Of a DNA stretch of 64,000 bases, positions 15,726 to 25,700 are shown in pieces. Every line of letters begins with the position of its first letter. The first letter of the stretch is position 1. Source of the stretch: an uncultured Oscillospiraceae bacterium (lineage in GTDB: Bacteria > Bacillota > Clostridia > Oscillospirales > Oscillospiraceae). The DNA is taken from assembly GCA_910587285.1 (NCBI GenBank), contig CAJULM010000005.1, positions 1 through 64,000 on the forward strand, in the 5' to 3' direction. Below the pieces are notes generated by a model. The model did not search any database, had not been told where the DNA came from, and saw nothing but the letters and a program-made list of their open reading frames with translations. Position numbers and translations under genes: made by a program.

Positions 15726-16606
15726 TCCTCACCCTTGGGGGAAAACACCAGCTTGATCTGCATCTCGTCCCGCTCGATCTCAGCGGACACCCCTCCGCCC
15801 ATCCGCTCCATCAGCTCCCGGACAATGGCCAGTCCCAGCCCGGCCCCGCCCCGCCCCCGGGCGGGGCTGCCCTGGTAAAAACGGTCAAAGAGATGATTCG
15901 GGTCAGGCCGGGGGCCAGTGCCCAGGGGATTGGAAAAAACGACCTCCCCTGCTCTCCCGGAAACGCGCAGCCCCCCGCCCCCATGGCGCAGGGCGTTTGC
16001 AATCAGGTTGCGGTACACTCGGCCCAACGCCACCGGCTCTGCCCACACCGCCAGCTCCTCCCGGTCAAACCGCAGCTCCGGCTCCACCCCTGCCGCCTCC
16101 AGCTGGGGGTAAAACTCCGCTAACGCCTCCCACAGGGGCGGCAGAGCCGCCACCTTCCCGCACTCCAGCGGCACGGCTTCATTCAGCAGCCGGGTGTAGA
16201 GAAATAGCTCGCCTAACAGACTGTCCAACTCTGTCAACCGCTTTTGTACGATGCCCAGATATTCCTCCCGGCGGTCCGGTTCCACTTCCAGCAGCTGCAA
16301 ATAGCCCATGGCCCCGGCCAGAGGGGTACGGATGTCGTGGGAGATACAGGCCATGGTGTACCGCAGCTCCTGCTCCCCCTTCAGGCTCTCCGCCCGCAAC
16401 CGCCGCCCCTCCTCCAAGTGCCGGTTCACCGCCCGGCACAGCCGCCGGGCCGGGGCGCTGTCCATCCCAACCGTCAGGCGCAAATTGCTCTCTGCCGGAG
16501 TCTCCTCTAAAACGCGGGCCATCTCCTCCATCTGGCGGCGGTAGCCCCACAGACGCAGCGCCGCAAAGCCCAGGGCGACAAGGGCCAGGATCAGGGCAGG
16601 CAGCAT
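15713..16606 (-). CDS. Sensor histidine kinase, short-sensor type
   Basis: 297 residues; SD AAGGAGGA 6 nt before ATG. One N-terminal membrane helix, a short juxtamembrane region and no extracellular domain. The H-box CISHDIRTPL gives phospho-acceptor His90; the N-box is YRNLIANALRHGGGG, and the G-box GRGGAGLGLAIVRELMERMG. Kinases lacking a sensor loop commonly sense through a partner ABC transporter. It is last in the order response regulator, ABC ATPase, permease, kinase, which fits an antimicrobial-peptide detoxification module. Confidence 0.93.
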   Translation of the reverse strand: MLPALILALVALGFAALRLWGYRRQMEEMARVLEETPAESNLRLTVGMDSAPARRLCRAVNRHLEEGRRLRAESLKGEQELRYTMACISHDIRTPLAGAMGYLQLLEVEPDRREEYLGIVQKRLTELDSLLGELFLYTRLLNEAVPLECGKVAALPPLWEALAEFYPQLEAAGVEPELRFDREELAVWAEPVALGRVYRNLIANALRHGGGGLRVSGRAGEVVFSNPLGTGPRPDPNHLFDRFYQGSPARGRGGAGLGLAIVRELMERMGGGVSAEIERDEMQIKLVFSPKGEDYSG

Positions 16607-16625
16607 AAAAAGTCCTCCTTTTAAT

Positions 16626-16654
16626 AAGTCCCCCGCCCATAGGGCGGGGGACTT
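16626..16654 (-). promoter_or_regulatory. Stem-loop between permease and kinase genes
   Basis: Perfect 13-bp stem (16626-16638 with 16642-16654) with a 3-nt loop and no T-run; likely partial terminator or mRNA-processing hairpin that reduces kinase expression. Confidence 0.6.
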
Positions 16655-16657
16655 GGT

Positions 16658-17467
16658 TCATATATCCCGTCTCTCCATGGCAATCAAGCTCCCGGCAGCG
16701 TAGAGCGCGGCCCAGCCCAGGGAGCAGCCCAGGATCATGGCGATCCGGCCCGCGTCCGGCATGGGCGCACACTGGAAACGGACCACCATATTGAGCAGAT
16801 GCTGCGCCAAGTCAGGCCATCCAAAGCTCTGGCACAGACTTTGCAAAAGCGCCGCCACAAGACCGCCCCCGGTAGCCACCGCCATGATGACGCCCAGTGT
16901 GGGACTGCGGGTCAGCAGCACCAGCGCCAGCCCCAGCAGGCTGAAGGCCCAGGTGGGAAGCCACAGCCAGAAGGTGTACTGCAGAATTTCGGCAAAAGAG
17001 CTTGGCTCCAGGCTCAGTCCCATAAGGACAGGGCATACCAGCGAGACCAGAACGCCCAAAATCGTAATGATGGCGCTGTAAAGTCCGGCGACAAAAATTT
17101 TGGACAAGACATATTCCCACCGACGGGGACGGGCAAAGCAGATGTTTTTCACGCATCCGCTGGAAAAATCGCCGTTGACAAACAGTGTCAGCCCAGTGCA
17201 GGCCAGCATCAGCAGAAAGCCGCTGCCCAGGCACTCGTGAAGAAAGTCCAGCCGGTTCATGCCGCGCAGCATCTCAACCATATCCTCGCTGTCCCCGTTG
17301 GTCACTACAATTCCGGTGCTTTGGAGTGCGTCCAGCTTCGCCTGGTCGATTACGGCGGACACCATGGCTACTGTCATCGCCAGAAGCGCCGCCGTCACTC
17401 CCAGCACAATGTAAAAGCTCCGGGTCTTGAACAGCCGCCGCAAATCCATACGCAGCAAATTAAACAT
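16658..17467 (-). CDS. ABC-2 type transporter permease
   Basis: 269 residues with about six membrane segments. The start ATG lies inside the ATPase 3' end (8-bp overlap), so translation is coupled; the longer upstream frame is an ATPase shadow. The N-terminal MFNLLRMDLRRLFKTRSFYI is typical of ABC-2 permeases related to lantibiotic-immunity proteins. Works with the ATPase upstream. Confidence 0.9.
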   Translation of the reverse strand: MFNLLRMDLRRLFKTRSFYIVLGVTAALLAMTVAMVSAVIDQAKLDALQSTGIVVTNGDSEDMVEMLRGMNRLDFLHECLGSGFLLMLACTGLTLFVNGDFSSGCVKNICFARPRRWEYVLSKIFVAGLYSAIITILGVLVSLVCPVLMGLSLEPSSFAEILQYTFWLWLPTWAFSLLGLALVLLTRSPTLGVIMAVATGGGLVAALLQSLCQSFGWPDLAQHLLNMVVRFQCAPMPDAGRIAMILGCSLGWAALYAAGSLIAMERRDI

Positions 17468-18371
17468 GATCGCTTCCTCCCATCCGCTCCAGAAAGTAGC
17501 CCTCCAGGTCCTGCCGGTGCAGGCCCATCTCCTCCACCGCGATGCCCGCCTGGATGAGAATCCGCCCCACCGTTTTGGTATCCACGGCTTCATAGATCCG
17601 GATTTCCCCCTCCGGCCGCATTTCCCAGCGGGTCAGGCGGAGCTCCCGCTCCAGCACAGCCGCCGCCTTTTGCGGCTGCTCCGCGCGCAGGTGCAAATAG
17701 TCGGTGCACTTCTGTTCCAGCTCCCCGGCGGTGATCTGCTCCACCATCCTGCCGTTCTGAATGATGCCGTACCGAGTGGCAATCTTACTCAGCTCGCCCA
17801 GGATGTGGGAGCTGATGACCAGGGTGATCCCCCGATCCCGGTTGAGCCCCAGCAGCAGCTCCCGCATCTCCCGGATGCCCTCCGGGTCCAGGCCGTTGAT
17901 GGGTTCGTCCAGCAGCAGCAGGTCCGGCCCGCCCAGCAGGGCCAGGCCCACCCCCAGCCGCTGCTTCATGCCCATAGAGTAGTGCTTCACCGGTTTCTTC
18001 TCTCTGGGAGCCAGGCCCACTGTCTCCAGAATCTCGTCCACCTGCCGCTCCGGGCTGTCCAGCCCCAGGAGCGTGGCGTACAGCCGCAGGTTCTCCCGCC
18101 CGCTTTGGTCGGGATACAGCCCCGCCTGTTCAATGAGGGCCCCAACCCGCCGCCGGGCCACTCCGTCCCGAATGGGTTTGCCGAAGATCAGCGCCTCCCC
18201 CTGTGTGGGCCGGGCCAGCCCACACAGAAGCTTCAGGGTGGTGGATTTACCCGCGCCGTTCCGGCCGATAAAGCCGTAGATATCCCCCTGCTCCACCCGC
18301 AGGTCCAGGTGGTCCACCGCCCATTTGTCTTTGTAGCGCTTGGACAAGCCCGCCGTCTGTATGACTGCCAT
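17460..18371 (-). CDS. ABC transporter ATP-binding protein
   Basis: 303 residues. Walker A GRNGAGKST, Q-loop IEQAGLYPDQS, signature YSMGMKQRLG, Walker B LLLLDEPINGLDPEG and switch His in VISSHIL. The C-terminal 80 residues are an added domain as in BcrA/SpaF-type exporters. It powers the permease encoded next, probably exporting or releasing a peptide antibiotic (family inference). The promoter carries response-regulator boxes. Confidence 0.95.
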   Translation of the reverse strand: MAVIQTAGLSKRYKDKWAVDHLDLRVEQGDIYGFIGRNGAGKSTTLKLLCGLARPTQGEALIFGKPIRDGVARRRVGALIEQAGLYPDQSGRENLRLYATLLGLDSPERQVDEILETVGLAPREKKPVKHYSMGMKQRLGVGLALLGGPDLLLLDEPINGLDPEGIREMRELLLGLNRDRGITLVISSHILGELSKIATRYGIIQNGRMVEQITAGELEQKCTDYLHLRAEQPQKAAAVLERELRLTRWEMRPEGEIRIYEAVDTKTVGRILIQAGIAVEEMGLHRQDLEGYFLERMGGSDHV

Positions 18372-18466
18372 GCAAAAGCCTCCTTGTTACATTCCAGCCT
18401 CTTGATGGCCTCCCGCCCCGGAGGGGACGGAAAGCCATCAAACCTGGATTTTTTGATTGCAGGCTC

Positions 18467-18520
18467 AGTCTAACAGGCGAATGCCCAAACATCGCAAAGA
18501 AATGGTAAAGAAAGTGCAAA
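18467..18520 (-). promoter_or_regulatory. Response-regulator box and activator-dependent promoter for the ABC operon
   Basis: On the minus strand three TTTRC units recur every 11 bp (plus-strand copies at 18494, 18505 and 18516), the spacing bound by OmpR-family dimers. The -10 TAGACT (18472-18467) has no recognisable -35, so the boxes probably replace it. The gene just upstream encodes the likely binder. Confidence 0.6.
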
Positions 18521-18547
18521 GTTTCCAGTCCACCCACCCCTATGGGT

Positions 18548-19234
18548 CTACCCTCGCGCTTCCGCTTCCGACAGCTTAAACCCAATCCCCCACACCGTCT
18601 GAATATAGCTGTCGGTGCCGCTGGGGCGCAGCTTGGCGCGGATGTTGCTGATGTGGACGGTGATGGTCTTGTCCTCTACGGCGCAGGCTTCCCCCCACAC
18701 CGCCTCGTAAATCTGCTGTTTGGTAAACACCCGTTTTGGCTGACGGGCCAGCAGCTCCACAATTTTAAACTCGTGGGCGGTGAGGCTCACCGGCTGTCCT
18801 GCCGCCGTTAACGTCAGCTCGTCCAAGTTCAGCGCCCAGTCCCGGTAGCGCAGAACCTCTCCGCTGGGAAAGGCGCTGGCGTGGCGCAGCTGCACCAATA
18901 TTCTCGCCCACAGCTCCTCCAGCTGGTAGGGCTTAGTTAGATAGTCATCCGCCCCCAGCCCCAACAGCTCTACCTTGTCGGACAACCCCGCTTTGGCAGA
19001 CAACACAATGATGGGGATTTGGCTGGTTCTGCGAATTTCTGCGATCAGCTCTCCGCCAGATAGCCCGGGCAGCATCAGGTCTACCAGCAGAAGATCAATC
19101 CCACCCGCCTGCCAGAGCAGCCTCCCCTCGGTGCCGGAGAAGGCCTGGACGCACTCGCACCCCTGCCGCCGCAGATACCGGGCGGTGGCGTTGTTGATAT
19201 CGGTATCATCTTCAATCATCAGGACGCGGGGCAT
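18548..19234 (-). CDS. OmpR-family response regulator
   Basis: 228 residues. Receiver domain with acidic pair EDD, phospho-acceptor Asp52 in LLLVDLMLPG and conserved Lys in YLTKPYQ; the C-terminal winged helix begins about residue 125 (LTAHEFKIVELLARQPKRVFT). Partner of the kinase three genes downstream. It has its own sigma-A promoter and probably activates the ABC operon through the 11-bp repeats downstream of it. Confidence 0.95.
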   Translation of the reverse strand: MPRVLMIEDDTDINNATARYLRRQGCECVQAFSGTEGRLLWQAGGIDLLLVDLMLPGLSGGELIAEIRRTSQIPIIVLSAKAGLSDKVELLGLGADDYLTKPYQLEELWARILVQLRHASAFPSGEVLRYRDWALNLDELTLTAAGQPVSLTAHEFKIVELLARQPKRVFTKQQIYEAVWGEACAVEDKTITVHISNIRAKLRPSGTDSYIQTVWGIGFKLSEAEARG

Positions 19235-19288
19235 GGGACGACCTCCTTAGTCAGCGCGCGGGTTGGCGGTACACGCTTTGTCCTTCTT

Positions 19289-19317
19289 AGTATACACAAT
19301 TTGGCTGCTATTTTCAA
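19289..19317 (-). promoter_or_regulatory. Sigma-A promoter of the response regulator gene
   Basis: Minus strand TTGAAA (19317-19312), 17-nt spacer, TATACT (19294-19289), about 55 bp before the start codon. Confidence 0.75.
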
Positions 19318-19348
19318 GGCGCATACCGGCAACAGCGTGTCCTTCCAT

Positions 19349-20077
19349 TCACTCCTGAATCACAATTTCCCGGCTGGCGCTATCCACCACGCCCTTGGAT
19401 ACAACCTTAGCCCCCGTATACTTTTCCAGCAGTCCTGCCAGCTCGTCCAGCGCCGCCCTCAAGTCCCCCATCCGCGCCGGGTCCACGCACTCCATGGCAA
19501 TGAACTCGCTGGTCGTTGCGCCCTTCACCGCAGTGCGCTTGCCGTCCCGCCAGTTCCAGCAGCGGCACACCACGCCGGCAGCATCATAGTAGGCCACCTC
19601 GCCAGGCCGGGGAGGATCGGGCTCGTCCGCTCCGATGGGTAGAAAGTCCTCGCCGCCCGCCATCACGCCCAGATGGAGGTCGTCGTCAAAGGCGTCCATA
19701 TCCTCCGCCCCAATGGGCAAAGCATACTTCAGCGAGATGGCGTTGGTGATGTCCACCGTAGGCGCGATATTCCCTACCGGCTCCCCTTTGGACACTCGCT
19801 TCAGCAGCGCCTCAATGGAGCAGCGGGCCCCCTTCTTGGTGGGAAACCTCTGATATGCCTCCCGCCACACAGCTACCGGCCGGTTCTGGGACAGGGCCAC
19901 GCCCTCGTCCAAGTGGGCCAGGGCGGCGGCGTTGGCGTTTTTCAGCAGCTCCGCCACCTCGGCGGCCTGCTCCGGGGCAAGCTGTGCCCCTTCGCTGACA
20001 TCTTTTACCGTGAGTACGCCGATGGCGGCATCTGGGAATAGCTCCCAAAAAGAGGGGTCCGCAATAAACTTTTTCAT
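19349..20077 (-). CDS. B3/B4 tRNA-binding domain protein
   Basis: 242 residues from the ATG 9 nt after AGGAGGA. The protein is essentially one B3/B4 domain, as found in the beta subunit of phenylalanyl-tRNA synthetase (ARCSIEALLKRVSKG, then PTVDITNAISLKYALPIGAEDMDAF). Free-standing forms are thought to edit mischarged tRNA or bind amino acids; the function is not proven. It is monocistronic between unrelated genes. Confidence 0.85.
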   Translation of the reverse strand: MKKFIADPSFWELFPDAAIGVLTVKDVSEGAQLAPEQAAEVAELLKNANAAALAHLDEGVALSQNRPVAVWREAYQRFPTKKGARCSIEALLKRVSKGEPVGNIAPTVDITNAISLKYALPIGAEDMDAFDDDLHLGVMAGGEDFLPIGADEPDPPRPGEVAYYDAAGVVCRCWNWRDGKRTAVKGATTSEFIAMECVDPARMGDLRAALDELAGLLEKYTGAKVVSKGVVDSASREIVIQE

Positions 20078-20288
20078 GATGATAATCCTCCTAAAGTAAT
20101 AATTCTGCATCGGTCCCCGAACCAATCCGGTGGCCGAATACGCACACATGATATTCTCACCCCTGCGCCGCCTTCACCGGCTGAAGCGCCCTTCTCTCCA
20201 GCCATATGCGGTCCACGCCTTGGGGTTGAGCCTGATACGGAAAGAGGCCGCTGCCGGCCCTATGCCTTATCTCGCGGCCTCAATCCGC
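20078..20288. other. Intergenic stretch without a recognised gene
   Basis: Holds the leader and presumed promoter of the B3/B4 gene. Open frames here have no SD and no family resemblance. Confidence 0.6.
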
Positions 20289-20347
20289 AAAAAACATGAC
20301 GCCAGCCCTTCTATCTTCTGTGGCCTAACGATAGAAGGTCTGGCGTC
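20289..20347 (-). terminator. Terminator of the TetR-ABC operon
   Basis: An 18-bp stem with one mismatch (20298-20315 with 20330-20347) followed on the minus strand by ATGTTTTTT. Located about 100 bp after the permease stop. Confidence 0.85.
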
Positions 20348-20445
20348 CCCCTCTTTACCCGGCGGCAAAGAGTTCCCCATTTATTTTTTCACATCATACC
20401 ACGGGCCATTTGAAAAGTCAACCGCTTTTACAGCCCCTGCAGCCT

Positions 20446-21228
20446 TTATGCAATATCCTTCCCCCGATACCACCACAGGCCGAAGCCCGCCCCCAGCGCC
20501 CCCAAGGTGCATCCCGCCAGTACCGGGGCTGCCTGAATCTCTCCGGCGAAAAGCCGGGCAGCATCGGCATAGTAATACGGGGTCAAAAACCGCAGCCAGT
20601 CCAGCCCGCTGTCCAGGTTGATCAGGATGCCCGCGAAGTAGAGCAGGGCGGCCAGCCCCATGGCCAGTCCAAATCCGCCCCGGCGCAGCAGAGACGACAG
20701 ACCAAAGCACAGCCCGCCGATCTCCAGCTGCATGAGCAGCAGAGCGCCGTGGTAGCGCAGCAGATCGCCCCAATCCGCCTCCTCGCCAATGAACAGAATG
20801 CCGCCTGCGCCGCAGGCCAGACAGATCAGATTCATCCCCAGCACCATGAAAAATAGCGCCGCCAGCTTTTCCACCGCGATTTGAACACGGCTGACAGGAT
20901 GGGTGAGTAGGAACTCCGCCGTATGGCCGCCCTCCTCGCCGGCCAGCAGACCCATTGCGGTGACAGCGGCATAGAACGCCCCACCCAGTCCCAAAATATT
21001 GCCGCACTCCGTACCATAGAAGCCCATGATGGAACCGAATTGCAGTTTGTCCAACCCAAAGGCAGCGGAAAACTCGCCCATGCCCGCAAACAGGGCGGAC
21101 ATATCCTCCATGGACCCTGCCATAGACGGATACAGCCCCACACACACCGCCATCAGCCCGCCCACGACGGCGGACCACACCAGGAAGCTCACTGCGCCGG
21201 CGCGCAGCTCCTTGCGCAAAACGGTCAT
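20446..21228 (-). CDS. ABC-2 family permease
   Basis: 260 residues, about six membrane segments. The N-terminus MTVLRKELRAGAVSFLVWSAV and the GLLAGEEGGHTAEFLLTHPVSR loop between helices 2 and 3 are typical of ABC-2 exporters of the NatB/YhaP sort. The start overlaps the ATPase stop by 4 bp. Probably a drug or lipid exporter under TetR control. Confidence 0.9.
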   Translation of the reverse strand: MTVLRKELRAGAVSFLVWSAVVGGLMAVCVGLYPSMAGSMEDMSALFAGMGEFSAAFGLDKLQFGSIMGFYGTECGNILGLGGAFYAAVTAMGLLAGEEGGHTAEFLLTHPVSRVQIAVEKLAALFFMVLGMNLICLACGAGGILFIGEEADWGDLLRYHGALLLMQLEIGGLCFGLSSLLRRGGFGLAMGLAALLYFAGILINLDSGLDWLRFLTPYYYADAARLFAGEIQAAPVLAGCTLGALGAGFGLWWYRGKDIA

Positions 21229-21917
21229 GCTTTCACCTTCCCCTCGTAGTAATCGAAAAAGCAGTTTTCAATGTCCAGCTCCGCCGTGGTCCCCTCTACC
21301 ACCAACCGTCCCTCTCGGAGAATGGCGGCGCGGTCGCAATACCGCTGGACTTCGTAAAGCACGTGGGAGGACAGAAACACTGTGGCGCCCTCGTTCTGCC
21401 GTGCCTTCAGCTCAGACCAAAAGGCCCGCTGCACCAACGGGTCCAGACCGCTGGTGGGCTCGTCCAGAACATACAGCCTGGGGCGGTGCTGCATGGCGCA
21501 CACAATGGACACCTTTTTGCGGTTGCCCAGGCTCAGCTCCCGGATACGCTTTTGGGGGTCAAGCTCCAACACTTCACAAAGAGCAGCGGCCTGGGGCCGA
21601 CAGTCCTGCTTCCGCAGATCGGCGGAGAGCCGGATGACCTCGCCCGCCCGCATATCCGGGTAGAACATGGCCTCGGAGGGCATATAACCCACCCGAGCCA
21701 GGATTTTCTTTCGCTCCCGGACGCAGTCCAGCCCCAGCACCCTGGCCGCCCCGGCGGTGGGTGAGAGCAGCCCCAGCAGAGTGCGGATGGTGGTGGACTT
21801 GCCCGCCCCGTTGGGGCCGATGAAGCCAAAGCACCCGCCCTCGGGGACGCGGAGGGTCAGGTCTGTCACCCCCCGGGCCTTGCCATAGGTCTTGGTGAGA
21901 TGGTCGATATGAATCAT
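21225..21917 (-). CDS. ABC transporter ATP-binding protein
   Basis: 230 residues. Walker A GPNGAGKST, signature LSLGNRKKV, Walker B LYVLDEPTSGLD, switch His in FLSSHVLYEVQ. The start ATG overlaps the TetR stop by 4 bp. Pairs with the permease that overlaps its 3' end. Confidence 0.95.
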   Translation of the reverse strand: MIHIDHLTKTYGKARGVTDLTLRVPEGGCFGFIGPNGAGKSTTIRTLLGLLSPTAGAARVLGLDCVRERKKILARVGYMPSEAMFYPDMRAGEVIRLSADLRKQDCRPQAAALCEVLELDPQKRIRELSLGNRKKVSIVCAMQHRPRLYVLDEPTSGLDPLVQRAFWSELKARQNEGATVFLSSHVLYEVQRYCDRAAILREGRLVVEGTTAELDIENCFFDYYEGKVKA

Positions 21918-22534
21918 AGATATTCCTCCTGATAGAGATGCTGCCGCAGCATCTCCGCATATTTTTTGTACTCCTCGAACAGAGCGTTGATCTCCTCGGC
22001 GGTACACGCGCCGGTCTCCGCCAACATCCCCTCGGCGGCCAGCATCAGCAGCCGCACCACCGCACCAGGATCTACCCCATCCTTGAATTTGTGCAGATCC
22101 ATCCGGCTGAGAAACTGGTCGGTGGACTGGGCTAATACGTCGTCCAGCTTTTTTCTCAGCTTCGGCGTAAGGATGCTGTCCCGCTCATAGTAGGCCCGCA
22201 TAACGAAGCGGAACAGACCCGGCATCCGCCGTACCATGTCCATCTTAATCTCCTGCCCCTTCTCCAGTGCCAGGAAAAAATCCCGTTCCTCAAAATACTG
22301 AAAAGAGGCCAGAAAAGTCTCCATGCAAGCGTCGATGGCGTGCTGGAACAGGTAAAGATACAACTCCCGCTTGTCCTTAAAGTAGTGGAATAGCAGGCCC
22401 TTGGACACCCCCGCCCGCTTGGCGATGGAGTCGGCGGAGGTCTTTTTAAAGCTGCTTGCCCCAAATTCCACCATGGCGCTGTTTCGGATGAGATCCTGAC
22501 GTTCTATGGAAAGGTTAAAAAACTTCTGATTCAC
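21914..22534 (-). CDS. TetR-family transcriptional regulator
   Basis: 206 residues, read from a GTG at 22534 with AAAGGAGG 7-8 nt upstream; the longer ATG frame runs through the promoter and is rejected. The HTH lies around residues 20-50 (SADSIAKRAGVSKGLLFHYFKDKRELY, a strong TetR signature). Likely represses its own operon through the TTGACC-N5-GGTCAA palindrome over the -35. All three genes of the operon overlap by 4 bp. Confidence 0.93.
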   Translation of the reverse strand: MNQKFFNLSIERQDLIRNSAMVEFGASSFKKTSADSIAKRAGVSKGLLFHYFKDKRELYLYLFQHAIDACMETFLASFQYFEERDFFLALEKGQEIKMDMVRRMPGLFRFVMRAYYERDSILTPKLRKKLDDVLAQSTDQFLSRMDLHKFKDGVDPGAVVRLLMLAAEGMLAETGACTAEEINALFEEYKKYAEMLRQHLYQEEYL

Positions 22535-22556
22535 GGCCGGCCCTCCTTTCCTCTCC

Positions 22557-22585
22557 ACCATACCGCCATTGACCAAATCGGTCAA
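22557..22585 (-). promoter_or_regulatory. TetR-ABC operon promoter with operator
   Basis: Minus strand TTGACC (22585-22580), 17-nt spacer, TATGGT (22562-22557). A perfect palindrome TTGACC-AAATC-GGTCAA (22569-22585) covers the -35, as expected for TetR-type autorepression. Confidence 0.8.
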
Positions 22586-22777
22586 CCCCCGTACGAGCGA
22601 AATCTTCCGTCCGCGAAACAAAAATCAAATCTGTTCCGCCATGCCTGTCCTGTGAAACGATATTTGCCGCCTTCTCCTTCAAGAGATATTGACATCATTC
22701 CCCAAAAACCTTACAATGTACTTCCATACATTTTTCATCCACACCATAATGGAATAGAGCAGAAAGGATGGCAAAAT

Positions 22778-25700
22778 ATGACAGTTGTAAGACGTTTCCT
22801 CTCCAAAGCGCTCAGCCTTTTGCTGGCGTGCGCCCTGTTCGTGACGGGCCTGCCCGACGCTTTCGCAGCGCAGGGGCCTGTCCAACGGCAGACGGGGTCC
22901 ACCGGCTCCATCGGAGTCACCCTCCGGTTTGACCTGCCTCAGACGGCTGAAAACGCCTCCGGCCGCGATATCCGGCTCCAAATAAGCGGAAGCGCCGGTC
23001 AGACTACAATTTCCCTTCCGGCGGGTACGGCAAAGGCCAACGAGCTGGCCGCCGGCATCTACACCGAAGTGAAAAATGTGGACGGCGAGGCGCTGACCAC
23101 GGAGGAGCGGGTGGGTTATTATCAGGCGGAGCTCACCGGCCTGACCGCCGGACAGACGTATACCGTGAAGCTCACCGGCACAGGCTACAAGCCCTTCCAG
23201 ACCACCGTCACTTTGGACGAGTACTCCAAGCACCTGATTGTGGGCACCGGAGACGGCACCTTCTCCTTGGGCGACGTCAACGGCGACGGCGTAGTGGACA
23301 GCGCCGATCTGGACGCCATGAATGCAAAGCTGGGGCAAGATCCCAACGGCGCCGGCCTGTCTATGTTTGACCTCAATGGCGACGGCAGGCTGGATGTGAC
23401 GGACCTGTCTTATATCAACCACAACCGTGGAAACGCCGGTCAAGCTCAGGTGCTGGACACCTCCGCCACCGTTCCCGCCGTGCTGAACACCACCGCGCTC
23501 ACCGTCAGTGGGGGCGACGCGGACAGCCTGTTCCAAGCGGAAGGGACCGTAACCCTGTCTCCGGCCGCCGGAAGCGGGGACGTCATTCTCCCCATCCAAC
23601 TGGCCTCCGCCGTGGAGACCAGCGTCATTCAAATTACCTGTCCCGACGGCAGCGGCGCCATTCAAGCCGGCCAGGCCGAGGTAGAGCTGGCGGACGGAAC
23701 GAAGCAGACCGTTGCGTTCGACACCTCCCTCCCCGCCGGGGTTCACGCCATTGGCAGAACTGCGGGAGCGCGGGTGGTTACGATCGACCTGGGTAAGAAG
23801 GTGGCGGTCAAAAAGGTGACCATCACCGTCACGGCCACCGCCGGCGGCACGGATTACGTCACCGTCACCCAGGTGGAGTTCTTGAAGGAAATCGTCCCGG
23901 ACAGCCCCAAGAACAACCAGGCCCAGATTCTGTCCGCCGTGCCGGGCGACAGCAGCGTAACACTGGAGTGGGCCGGGGTCGCCAACGTGACGGGGTATGC
24001 CGTCCAGTACTGGCTCTCCGACAATCCGGATCAGAAAACGTCCTCTCATGTGAACACCACCCGTACCGTGATCTCCGGGCTGGAGAATTTGAAGACCTAT
24101 CAGTTCCAGGTCACCGCCGTAAACGGCGAGTGGAGGGGCACCCCCTCTGCCCCCGTATCCGCCACGCCGGAGCCGGGCAGCGTCCCCGGCGCGCCCTCCA
24201 ACATCCAGGTGACTGCCGCCGACCAGTCCCTGCGGCTGAGCTGGGGCAAAACCAAGGACGCCACCTTCTACCAGGTATTCTACCGCCAGTCGGGCCAAGG
24301 CTCATTTACCCAGTTCGGCGGAAATGTGTATGGCACCTCCGCCGCCATCACCGGCCTGACCAATGGCGTCACCTATCAAGTGGCCGTGAAAGCGGGTAAT
24401 GGCAAGGGCGTGGGTCCCTTCTCCGCCACCGCCTCGGGCACGCCCAAGCAGGAGAGCCTGGATATGCCCGACCTGCCCACCGATGGCCGTATCGACAACA
24501 GCCATGTCATCGACGTGGTGATGACCAACCCCAACAACGTAGACCGAAGCCTCTGCCCCAATTTTGCGCCCAAGCAGGTGGTAGACGGCAGCGCGGCCAC
24601 CTACTGGATCGCCAAGGCCTTCTGGGAGAGCATGGAGTTCACCTACACCTTTGATCAGCCCCAGGACATGAACTACGTGATATGGGTGCCCTATCTCCAG
24701 GAAAACTACAAGTACATGATGGCCCGCTACGCGGTGAAGGCCATGGACGAGGAGGGCAATGTGATCTCCTCCGGCACCTATCCCGCCCCTCAGATGACGG
24801 ATAAAAACTACCTGGTGCTCACCTTCCCCATGGTCAAGGGTGTAAAACGGCTGTCCATCAGTCTGGCCCAGGTGGAGGGACGCAGCTCGGTCAACATCGC
24901 CGAGATGGCTTTCTACAAGAGCGACACGCTGGCAGACGAAATCGCCGCCCTCTTTGCTGACGGAAGCTTCAGCTCCCTCAAGAGCGGCGTCACCGCAGAC
25001 CAAATCGCCGCCCTCTCCGCCCGCCTGGAGGCCAAGGCCGACTTCTATCTGAACCTGTCCCGGCTCCAGGACGAGCTGGCTCTGGCCCAGGCGCTGCTGA
25101 GCGGCCAGACCGACGCCCTGGGCGTGGTCAAGGCGGACTTCCAAAGCCGCGGCGGCAGTCAGGACAGCCAGTATGGCCAGGGTGGCAGCGCCCTTCAGCC
25201 TCTCGGCATCTCCGCCCAGGAGGGAGCCACGGTGGCCGTCTATGCCCAGCTGCCCGGCGACAAGCCGGTGTATGTGGTCCCCACCCAGTTCTACGGAGAA
25301 TCCGGCATCTGGCAGGGCGCCCCCGTCCAGCTGGTCAACGGCCGCAACTACATCACCGTACCCAAAATCGGCTCTTTGGACGCCCAGCGGGGCGGGCCGC
25401 TCTACCTGACCTATGCGGGGAGCAGCCCTGACCAAATCAAGCTCCAGGTCCGGGGTGACGGCAACACCTTCCGTATGCCCATTTTGGAGCTCTCCGGCTG
25501 GTACGACATGAGCGAGACCGCCCGGAGGGAGACGATTCGAAGCTATGTCACCCAGCTGGAGACCTACGTGGGCTCGCTGAACTCCACCAATCTACAGCTT
25601 GACGTACGCAACGCCACCGAGGTATCCACTCCCAGCGTACTGCTGTCCATCCCCGCCGACCGGGCGCTGGCCGGGCTGAAGGGGGTCAACCGCAACACGG

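Noticed and set aside
20130..20621. 163-codon plus-strand frame
   Set aside because: Runs across a terminator hairpin and antisense to the permease; no SD.
22679..25435. Two long minus-strand frames opposite the M60 gene
   Set aside because: Antisense frames kept open by GC-rich codon use; the plus-strand gene has signal peptide, dockerin, FN3 and HEIGH motifs.
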